A stretch of 19,541 nt of DNA, taken from an uncultured Verrucomicrobiales bacterium (GTDB lineage Bacteria; Verrucomicrobiota; Verrucomicrobiae; Limisphaerales; CANJSG01). Position numbers and translations under genes: made by a program. The notes beneath the pieces are model-generated. The model saw only the letters and a list, made by a program, of their open reading frames with translations. It was not told the origin of the DNA and did no database searches. The stretch spans positions 1 to 19,541 of the forward strand of contig CAMLMI010000043.1 in assembly GCA_946480965.1 (NCBI GenBank), given 5' to 3'. Each line of letters starts with the position of its first letter. The stretch's first letter is position 1. This document shows, one piece after another, positions 13,685-19,541 of this stretch.

Positions 13685-14431
13685 CTACGGCGTGCCCCGG
13701 GAATGCCCGGAAAGCCCGGACGATTCGCCCAGCAGCCGGCCCAGTTCGTTCAGGCCGGTGTGGGAGCCGATCTCGTAGAAGCGGGTCAGCACTTCGTGTC
13801 CGGCGAGCTGGCCGCGGGCGAGGAGGTCTTGCAGCAGATCGGCGAGATCGAAGGCTGCGCGGTCGGTGAACGGGGCGAAGGCCGCCGGGCGCAGCAGTTC
13901 CAAGCCGTAGTCGATGTGCCGCATGTCGGGCCGCTTGGCCTTCTTGTCATAGACGACGATGCGGCCCTGCTCGAAGACCACGTTGCTCGTGTCGTAGCTG
14001 CCTTCGTTGCGGAAGACGGTCATCAAACCCTGCCGACCCGAGCGGAGAAAGGTTTCGGCCACGGGCGCGAACGGGATCGGCAAATAGGAATCGCCGTAGA
14101 GCACGAAGAACGGATCGGCGTCCAGCAGCGGCAACGCTTGGCGCAACGCGCCGCCGGTGCCCAGGAGCTTGGGACCGTCGAACGAATACTGGACGTGCAG
14201 GCCGAAACGCGCGCCGTCCCCGACCACGTCGCGGACCATTTCACCGAGATGGCCGACGCAGAGAACCACGCGGCGAATGCCTTCCCGCGCGAGCTGCTCC
14301 AACTGGTGTTCGATGAACGGTCGTCCGGCGACCTGGACCAGCGACTTGGGAATGGTCTCGGTGATGGGCCGGAGCCGCGTGGCGAGTCCGCCGGCGAGGA
14401 TCGCGACGGGAATCTGGGAAAGGTCGGCCAT
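13685..14431 (-). CDS. Sugar-phosphate nucleotidyltransferase (HddC/RmlA-like)
   Basis: This 248-aa enzyme of the NTP-transferase fold makes an NDP-sugar from a nucleoside triphosphate and a sugar-1-phosphate. The N-terminal signature AILAGGLATRLRP (10-22), with Lys29 in IPKSL, binds the nucleotide. LGTGGALRQA (90-99) and YGDSYL (metal-binding Asp114) follow, and FYEIGSHTGLNEL closes the fold. The short form and the GGLATRLRP spelling resemble the heptose-1-phosphate guanylyltransferases HddC/WcbM, but mannose- or glucose-1-phosphate enzymes remain possible. Its ATG is 15 bp after the RNase D stop, and waaA is two genes upstream, so a role in LPS core or surface glycan precursors is likely. 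No heptose kinase or isomerase gene is in the window to support the heptose reading. Confidence 0.9.
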   Translation of the reverse strand: MADLSQIPVAILAGGLATRLRPITETIPKSLVQVAGRPFIEHQLEQLAREGIRRVVLCVGHLGEMVRDVVGDGARFGLHVQYSFDGPKLLGTGGALRQALPLLDADPFFVLYGDSYLPIPFAPVAETFLRSGRQGLMTVFRNEGSYDTSNVVFEQGRIVVYDKKAKRPDMRHIDYGLELLRPAAFAPFTDRAAFDLADLLQDLLARGQLAGHEVLTRFYEIGSHTGLNELGRLLGESSGLSGHSRGTP

Positions 14432-14446
14432 GGGGGTGGCGGACGC

Positions 14447-15508
14447 TCAGGGTTTGCGGAGCAACTCTCGCTGCCAGTTCATCAGCTCGCCGGCGGCTTC
14501 ACCCCAGTTCTCGGCCAGCCGGTTGATGGTGAAGCGGGAGGCGATGAGCGTCGGATCGATGCCCAGGCCGGTGGCGACCTGGTTGCGGTGGTCCTCGATC
14601 TCCTTGGCCCGCCGCTTCTCGGCCTCGGTCTGGCGACGGGTGCGGTGGCGGGGGATCTCGGGCCAGTATTCGGGCGGGAACTGCACGGCGGCGTTGACCG
14701 TCAGTTTCAGGGTGTGGGCACGGTTCGGGTGGAAGCGTTTCGAGAGCAGCTTTTCCCAGTTCTGCCCGGCGGCGGCGAGTTCGGCGATGCCGCACATGGT
14801 CTCGGGCGAGAGGATGAAGAAAGGCGGACGATTGGCCGCGAGCGCCTGGAGTTCGCGCCATTCAAAGACCGCCTTGAGCACGGCCAAGGCTTGGCGGTTC
14901 AACAGGTGGGAGCCCTTCACCCGCCAGACATCCGGATCGACGACGGGCGCGGCGGAGCATTCCTCGACCAGGCGGGCGCAGGATTCCTCCTGCCACGAGG
15001 TGCGGCCCAGCTCGGCGAGCTTGGCCCGGAGCAGGTCCGAGAGGGTCTTGAGGTGGCGGGTGTCGTTCTTGGCGTAGTCGATCATCCGGTCGGTCAACGG
15101 CCGACGGCCCCAGTCGGCCTTCTGCGACGCCTTGTCCAGCTCCACGCCGAGATGCTTCTTCACCAGGGCATGCAGGCCGAACTGCGGTTCGCCGATCAGC
15201 CGCGCGGCGATCATGGTGTCGAAGACCTTCGACGGCACGAAGTGGTGCCACTTGCGGAAAAGGCGCAGGTCGTAGTCGGACCCGTGCATGATCAGCTCGC
15301 GGTGTTCCAGCGCGTCCCAGAGCGGGGAAAGGTTCAGGTCGGCCAGCGGGTCGATCAGCTCGTCGCAATCCGTCGGGATGGTGATCTGGACGAGGCAGAG
15401 CTTCTCGGGATAGGCGTGCAGGCTGTCGGCTTCGGTGTCGATGCACAGCCATTCTGCGGCCTTGAGCCGCGCAACGAAGTGTCGGAGCAGTTCGGAACTA
15501 TCTATCAC
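14447..15508 (-). CDS. rnd: Ribonuclease D family 3'-5' exonuclease
   Basis: This 353-aa DEDDy exoribonuclease probably trims tRNA 3' ends and other structured RNAs. The catalytic acidic residues are in DTEAD (Asp24, Glu26), HGSDYDLRLF (Asp78) and YAKNDTRHL (Tyr145, Asp149), all present. An HRDC domain fits about residues 205-285 (LNRQALAVLKAVFEWRE onward), and a basic region HRTRRQTEAEKRRAKE follows. The start is a GTG at 15508; an in-frame TAG two codons upstream leaves no alternative, and the N-terminus matches the family. It sits between waaA (77 bp upstream) and the nucleotidyltransferase (15 bp downstream). It is an RNA enzyme in an envelope-sugar operon with no obvious functional link. 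Confidence 0.93.
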   Translation of the reverse strand: MIDSSELLRHFVARLKAAEWLCIDTEADSLHAYPEKLCLVQITIPTDCDELIDPLADLNLSPLWDALEHRELIMHGSDYDLRLFRKWHHFVPSKVFDTMIAARLIGEPQFGLHALVKKHLGVELDKASQKADWGRRPLTDRMIDYAKNDTRHLKTLSDLLRAKLAELGRTSWQEESCARLVEECSAAPVVDPDVWRVKGSHLLNRQALAVLKAVFEWRELQALAANRPPFFILSPETMCGIAELAAAGQNWEKLLSKRFHPNRAHTLKLTVNAAVQFPPEYWPEIPRHRTRRQTEAEKRRAKEIEDHRNQVATGLGIDPTLIASRFTINRLAENWGEAAGELMNWQRELLRKP

Positions 15509-15528
15509 GGTGGTCTAGTCTATGACGG

Positions 15529-15550
15529 CGGTCACGGGAATCGGTGACCG
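15529..15550 (-). other. Hairpin between waaA and rnd
   Basis: CGGTCAC-GGGAATCG-GTGACCG is a perfect 7-bp stem with an 8-nt loop. It lies 35 nt after the waaA stop and about 20 nt before the rnd GTG. There is no T-tract, so it may be an intercistronic processing or mRNA-protecting element rather than a terminator. Confidence 0.4.
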
Positions 15551-15585
15551 GATCGCAGGACCGAGACCGTGCAAAAAGAGACGGT

Positions 15586-16914
15586 TCAGACGTCCGGCGC
15601 GACGTAGATGTTCGATTCCGCGAGGTGCGGCAATATCATTTCCACCGTCCGTTCGACCCCGCCCCGGTTGGCGTGCACGACCTTCTTCGCGGCGGTGCCC
15701 ATGCGTTCGCGCAGGGCGGCGTCGGCCAGGATCTGCTCGAAGGCGGCCTCCAGCTCGGCCTCGTCACGCACCATCTTGGCCGCGTTCTCGGCCACGAAGG
15801 CCTTCGTGATGGCCTCGAAGTTCTGCATGTTCGGCCCGAAGACGACCGGTTTGCCCATCGCGGCGGGCTCGATCGGGTTCTGGCCGCCTTCGGCCGTCAG
15901 GCTCTTGCCCACGAAGACGGCGTCGGCGTGCTCATAAAAGTGGCGCAGCTCGCCCGTGGTGTTGACCAGCAGGGCGTCGATGGTGCCGGGATCGTGCTGG
16001 GTGCGGTTCACCACCTCGGAACGATAGACGATCTTCAACCCGGCGGCGGTCAGATCGCGGCCGGCGTCGCGGCCGCGCTCGAAGTGCCGGGGAACGACGA
16101 CGAGGAACAGCTTGGGGAACTTCTTCCGCAGCTTCAGATACACCCGGCCCAGCGCGGCTTCCTCGCCCGCATGGGTGCTGCCGCCGACGATGAGCTGGAA
16201 GTCCTGGGCCGCGCCGACCTGGCGGAGCAATCCGGGGATGTCCAGATGCCGCTTCTCGTTGAGCGTGGCGGCGTCGAACTTGAGGCTGCCGACCACCTGG
16301 ATGGCCTCGGGCCGGAAGCCGAGTTCGCGCAGTTTGGCGGCGTCCTCCTCGTTCTGGCAGCCGACCCCGGCGAACTTCGCGAAGATGGGGCCGAAGAGGA
16401 ACTTGTAGCGCTTGTAGCCCCGGTAGGACTTCTCCGAGAGCCGGGCGTTCACCAGGAAGACCGGGATGTCGCGGTCAAAGGCCCGCCAGAGGAAATTCGG
16501 CCAGATCTCCGCCTCCACCAGCACGATGGCGTAGGGATGGATGGTGCCGAGGGCCTTGCCGACCGCGCCCTTGAGGTCCACCGGGTAGAAGATCTTGGAG
16601 ATGTGCAGGGGCAGCTTCTTCTCCAGCTCGCCCATGCCCGTGGTGGTGGTGGTGCTGACCACGACCTTGAGGTTCGGCGCGCGGGGTTCCAGCGCCTTGA
16701 TGAGCTGGGTGCAGACGTTGACCTCGCCCACGCTGACGGCGTGGAACCAGATGCACTGCCGGTTGGTGATGGCCTGTTTGACCTTGGAGCTGTAGCGGCC
16801 GAACCGCTGGCCGAGCCCCTTTTGCCAGTTCCCGCGCCGCCACATCTTCAGGAAGTAGAAGGGCGAGCTCAGCCAAAACAGCAGGGCGAACAGGATGTTG
16901 TAACAAAAACGCAT
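15586..16914 (-). CDS. waaA: 3-deoxy-D-manno-octulosonic acid (Kdo) transferase
   Basis: WaaA/KdtA (442 aa) moves Kdo from CMP-Kdo onto the lipid A precursor at the inner face of the cytoplasmic membrane. A single hydrophobic anchor spans residues 5-24 (YNILFALLFWLSSPFYF). The N-terminal GT-B half has WFHAVSVGEV, with the conserved Glu64 as likely catalytic base, and VEAEIWPN (133-140). The C-terminal half has GGSTHAGEE (244-252), VPRHFER (274-280), NTTGEL (318-323) and the nucleotide-sugar block GGQNPIEPAAMGKPVVFG (343-360). I prefer the ATG at 16914, which starts the anchor; the TTG at 16932 would add six polar residues. It is the first gene of the leftward cluster and shows that this cell makes Kdo-containing LPS. 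Whether it adds one or more Kdo residues cannot be judged from sequence. Confidence 0.95.
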   Translation of the reverse strand: MRFCYNILFALLFWLSSPFYFLKMWRRGNWQKGLGQRFGRYSSKVKQAITNRQCIWFHAVSVGEVNVCTQLIKALEPRAPNLKVVVSTTTTTGMGELEKKLPLHISKIFYPVDLKGAVGKALGTIHPYAIVLVEAEIWPNFLWRAFDRDIPVFLVNARLSEKSYRGYKRYKFLFGPIFAKFAGVGCQNEEDAAKLRELGFRPEAIQVVGSLKFDAATLNEKRHLDIPGLLRQVGAAQDFQLIVGGSTHAGEEAALGRVYLKLRKKFPKLFLVVVPRHFERGRDAGRDLTAAGLKIVYRSEVVNRTQHDPGTIDALLVNTTGELRHFYEHADAVFVGKSLTAEGGQNPIEPAAMGKPVVFGPNMQNFEAITKAFVAENAAKMVRDEAELEAAFEQILADAALRERMGTAAKKVVHANRGGVERTVEMILPHLAESNIYVAPDV

Positions 16915-17302
16915 CTCGGATTTTCCATCCAACCTCCGCGCGCTCCCTCCAATCTGGGTTTCCCCGGCAGGTCAATGGTGGCGGGAGACTCCGCGAAACG
17001 GCAAAACCTCCGCCAGAAAAAATATGGGTCGCACCGGCCTTTATTTGGCCTCCCGCCGCGTAGCCATGACGGAACCGCCCAGAATCCGGACAGCCGATCT
17101 TTGGGCAGGCTCCTGATCGTGATCTTGCTCTTCATCTCCATCCGGTAACCAAAGGATCGAGCTGAAGAGCTGGATCGGGACGCTGCCGAGCTCCCGCTCC
17201 GATGGCCATAGATCCGGTTTGGATGGAGCTTTCCGATGCTCTGAGCCGGAGGATGGCCAAATCGGAGGTGCGCATGGGGCGTAGCTGGATCATGCTGACG
17301 TT
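16915..17302. other. Divergent intergenic region between waaA and the metal ATPase
   Basis: This 388-bp stretch has no credible gene on either strand. It should hold the promoters for the leftward waaA cluster and the rightward ATPase. I see no strong -35/-10 pair for either. The half of it next to the ATPase carries four related half-sites, described separately. A GGCC-TTTATTT-GGCC dyad near 17037-17051 is too short to interpret. Confidence 0.5.
17154..17291. promoter_or_regulatory. Cluster of four GATSSAGCT half-sites upstream of the metal ATPase
   Basis: GATCGAGCT (17155-17163) and AGCTGGATC (17168-17176) form an inverted repeat, 8 of 9 pairs, separated by GAAG. The right arm recurs exactly at 17283-17291, 11 bp before the ATPase GTG. 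The left arm recurs with one mismatch as GGATGGAGCT at 17221-17230. The 22-bp dyad is about the size of operators used by metal-sensing ArsR- or MerR-family repressors. Regulatory function is inferred from position and repetition; no regulator gene is in view. Confidence 0.45.
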
Positions 17303-19541
17303 GTGAACCGTGGTTCATCCCAGCCCCAACCCGCCCCCGACCGCTGCCTCGCCGAAGTCTTCGCCGACCGTTTGAGCCACGATCCGGCCCTGGAAGCCGT
17401 CCAGATCCAGCCCAACCGCGAATCGCTCGCCATCGCCCGCCTGGGCAAGACCGGCGATCCTGCCCTGGAACAGCGCGTCGCCCGGGCCGTCGAACCGCTT
17501 CGCCGCGAAGACTCCCCCTGTCTCGTGGCCAAGGGCACCGGCGATTGCTCCACCTGCGAACTCGGCGACGAAGCCCGCGCCCTGCCCGGCGTCACCATCA
17601 CCCACGCCGACGGCGCGACCACCATCGCCCGCGAATCCTGCCCCACCGCGCCCAGCTTCTGGCACTGGAGCCGGATTCCCTGGCCCCGATTGAAGCCGCG
17701 CGAGGTCGAGCCGCCGGATGAAAGCCATCATCTGGACGACTGGAAGCTCCAGCTGGTGTTGGCCGGCGTCTGCGCCGTGTTGGGCCTGGCCGGAGCTTTC
17801 GTGCTGGAAGGCCCTTGGCGTCTGGCCGCCTTCGCCGGTTCGTATCTCGCGGGCGCCTGGTTCGCCGCCGAGGAAGTCTGGGAGCTGCTCCGCAAGCGCG
17901 TGCTCGACGTGCATTTCCTCATGCTCGCCGTCGCCGCCGGTTGCGCCTCCATCGGCGCGTGGAGCGAGGGCGCCACGCTGCTCTTCCTCTTCTCCTTCTC
18001 CGGCGCGATGGAGCACTACGCCCTCGGCCGCACCCAGCGCGAAATCCACGCGCTCTTCAAGGCCGCGCCCAAGACCGCCGTGGTCCTCGAAGCCGACGGC
18101 CACGAACGCGAAGTGCCCGTGGAGGCACTCCGCCCCGGCCAACGCCTGCTCATCCGCCCCGACGCGCAGTTCCCGGTGGACGCCGAGATCGTGAAGGGCC
18201 AGACCGCCGCCGATGAATCCAACCTCACCGGCGAGGCCACGCCCGTGGAGAAAGCCGTGGGCGACGCCGTCTTCGCCGGAACGCTCAATCTCTGGGGCGC
18301 GGTCGAAGCCGCCGTCACCCGCCCCGCCAGCGAAAGCGCGCTGGAAAAGATCATCCGCCTCATCCGCGAATCGCAGAAACTGAAGGCTCCCAGCCAACGG
18401 TTCACCGACCGCTTTGGTTCCGGCTACACGCTCGGCGCGCTGGGCCTCACCGTCGCGATGTTCTTCGTCTGGTGGCTGGGCTTCGGCTTGCCGCCGTTCG
18501 CCTCCACGCCGGAGACGAAGAGCGCGTTCTATCGCGCCATGACGCTGCTCGTCGTCGCTTCGCCGTGCGCGCTGGTCCTGTCGATTCCCTCCGCCATCCT
18601 CGCGGCCATTGCCTGGGGCGCGCGGCACGGCGTGTTGTTCCGGGGCGGGGCGGCCGTGGAAAAGCTGGCGGAGATCGATGTCGTCGCGCTCGACAAGACC
18701 GGCACCCTTACCACCGGCGAACTCCAGATCGCCGCCGTCGAATCGTTCCCCGCCGGCCGCGAAGCCGAGGTGCTCCGGCTCGCCTGTTCCATCGAAGCGC
18801 TGTCCAACCACCCGCTCGCCCGCGCCATCACCCGCCACGGCAAACGCGCTGGCGTCGCTCTGGTTCCCATCGACCACGTCGAATCCCTCGCCGGCAAAGG
18901 TCTCCGCGCGAAAGCCGGCGGCCAAACCGTGCTTCTCGGGAAACGCGCCTGGGTCTTCGAGGACGGAACCGCCGTGCCATCGAGCAGCGCCGCCGTCGGC
19001 ATGTCCGAAGTCTGGCTCCGCGCCGACGGCTTCTCCGGCCGCATCGCCCTGCGCGACGAAGTCCGCTCCGAAGCCCGCGCGACGCTCGAACGCCTCCACG
19101 CCGCCGGCATCCGCTCCATGGTCCTCACCGGCGACCGCCACGAAGCCGCCGCCGAACTGAAGCGCGCGCTGCCCGTGGACGAAGTCCGGGCCGAACTCGC
19201 TCCCGAGCAAAAGGTCGCCGCCATCCGTGAACTCGCCGCCACCGGCCACAAGGCCGCGATGGTCGGCGACGGCGTCAACGACGCCCCAAGCCTCGCCGCC
19301 GCGCACGTCGCCGTGGCGATGGGCGCGCGCGGTTCCGACGCCGCGTTGGAACAGGCCGAAGTCGTCCTCATGCACGACCGCATCGAGAACTTTTGGTCCG
19401 CCTACCGCCTGAGCCTCCGCGCCCGGGCGATCATCCGGCAGAACCTCGTCCTTTCCCTCGGCACCGTCGTCGTCCTGGTGATCGCGTCGCTCCTCGGTCC
19501 GATCCCCCTGACCCTCGGCGTCCTCGGCCACGAAGGCAGCA
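17303..19541 (+). CDS. P1B-type heavy-metal-transporting ATPase (3' end missing)
   Basis: This is a membrane pump that uses ATP to export a soft metal ion, most likely Zn, Cd or Pb. The window holds 746 residues, and the frame runs off the right edge at HEGS, so only a short C-terminal piece should be missing. The N-terminal 140 residues are soluble and lack a typical GMTCxxC domain. They do contain Cys73, a CSTC motif (Cys82, Cys85) and Cys113. Membrane segments follow from about residue 148, then the actuator TGE (309-311), ASPCALV (Ser420-Pro421-Cys422), the phosphorylation site DKTGT (Asp464), the SNHPLA signature (His503-Pro504) and GDGVNDAP (655-662). The SPC motif and the terminal HEGS fit the P1B-2 (Zn/Cd/Pb) group rather than copper pumps, which have CPC. 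GTG at 17303 is the first usual start after an in-frame TAG at 17282. No Shine-Dalgarno is seen. Confidence 0.93.
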   Translation, partial: MNRGSSQPQPAPDRCLAEVFADRLSHDPALEAVQIQPNRESLAIARLGKTGDPALEQRVARAVEPLRREDSPCLVAKGTGDCSTCELGDEARALPGVTITHADGATTIARESCPTAPSFWHWSRIPWPRLKPREVEPPDESHHLDDWKLQLVLAGVCAVLGLAGAFVLEGPWRLAAFAGSYLAGAWFAAEEVWELLRKRVLDVHFLMLAVAAGCASIGAWSEGATLLFLFSFSGAMEHYALGRTQREIHALFKAAPKTAVVLEADGHEREVPVEALRPGQRLLIRPDAQFPVDAEIVKGQTAADESNLTGEATPVEKAVGDAVFAGTLNLWGAVEAAVTRPASESALEKIIRLIRESQKLKAPSQRFTDRFGSGYTLGALGLTVAMFFVWWLGFGLPPFASTPETKSAFYRAMTLLVVASPCALVLSIPSAILAAIAWGARHGVLFRGGAAVEKLAEIDVVALDKTGTLTTGELQIAAVESFPAGREAEVLRLACSIEALSNHPLARAITRHGKRAGVALVPIDHVESLAGKGLRAKAGGQTVLLGKRAWVFEDGTAVPSSSAAVGMSEVWLRADGFSGRIALRDEVRSEARATLERLHAAGIRSMVLTGDRHEAAAELKRALPVDEVRAELAPEQKVAAIRELAATGHKAAMVGDGVNDAPSLAAAHVAVAMGARGSDAALEQAEVVLMHDRIENFWSAYRLSLRARAIIRQNLVLSLGTVVVLVIASLLGPIPLTLGVLGHEGS

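Noticed and set aside
16636..16652. GGTGGTGGT-type triplet repeat in waaA
   Set aside because: It is only a run of Thr codons (STTTTTG) in a conserved part of the enzyme and does not look like a variable repeat.
17315..19531. 738-codon open frame antisense to the metal ATPase
   Set aside because: The plus strand encodes an unambiguous P-type ATPase through the same bases; the reverse frame is the usual high-GC shadow with no recognisable domain.
1..19541. CRISPR arrays, insertion sequences, phage genes, riboswitches, replication origins
   Set aside because: I looked for regular spaced repeats, transposase or integrase motifs, T-box or common riboswitch-like leaders and DnaA-box clusters, and saw none that I could support.

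Overview
This window is 19.5 kb of GC-rich chromosomal DNA (mostly about 65-70% G+C by eye) from a Gram-negative bacterium. The lipid A Kdo transferase gene implies an LPS-bearing outer membrane. Several features together point to the Verrucomicrobiota, possibly the Pedosphaera/Limisphaera side: a transmembrane Ser/Thr kinase with an N-terminal zinc ribbon joined to an ECF sigma factor, an unusual AroA, a ~900-residue GH63-like glucosidase, and starts that mostly lack Shine-Dalgarno sequences. This taxonomic call is an inference from gene style, not from a marker-gene comparison.

Layout, left to right. (1) 1-2485, plus strand: the 3' part of an OmpR/PhoB-type response regulator, overlapping by 4 bp (ATGA) a membrane sensor histidine kinase. 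(2) 2512-3876, minus: ffh, the SRP GTPase. (3) 3958-4043, plus: tRNA-Tyr(GUA) with a good promoter and a hairpin after it; the promoter shares its -35 region with a possible ffh promoter. (4) 4163-4711, minus: a lower-GC gene for an unknown exported protein, in a lower-GC patch behind the tRNA. (5) 4981-7335, plus: tyrA and aroA, a tyrosine/aromatic pair. AroA contains a heptanucleotide repeat and a low-GC internal patch. (6) 16914-7396, minus: six genes in a row reading leftward, waaA, RNase D, a sugar-phosphate nucleotidyltransferase, a GH63-like glucosidase, the Ser/Thr kinase and its overlapping ECF sigma factor. The first three look like an envelope-sugar operon with RNase D inserted. The last two form one signalling unit. 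(7) 17303 to the right edge, plus: a P1B-type metal-transporting ATPase cut off by the window end, preceded by a 388-bp region with a cluster of related 9-10 bp half-sites.

The least conventional parts are the kinase/sigma pair with a periplasmic-looking sensor region, the half-site cluster in front of the metal pump, the altered central segment of AroA, and the low-GC patch behind tRNA-Tyr. I found no CRISPR array, transposase, integrase, phage gene or recognised defence system, and no clear case for a wholly new multi-gene system.
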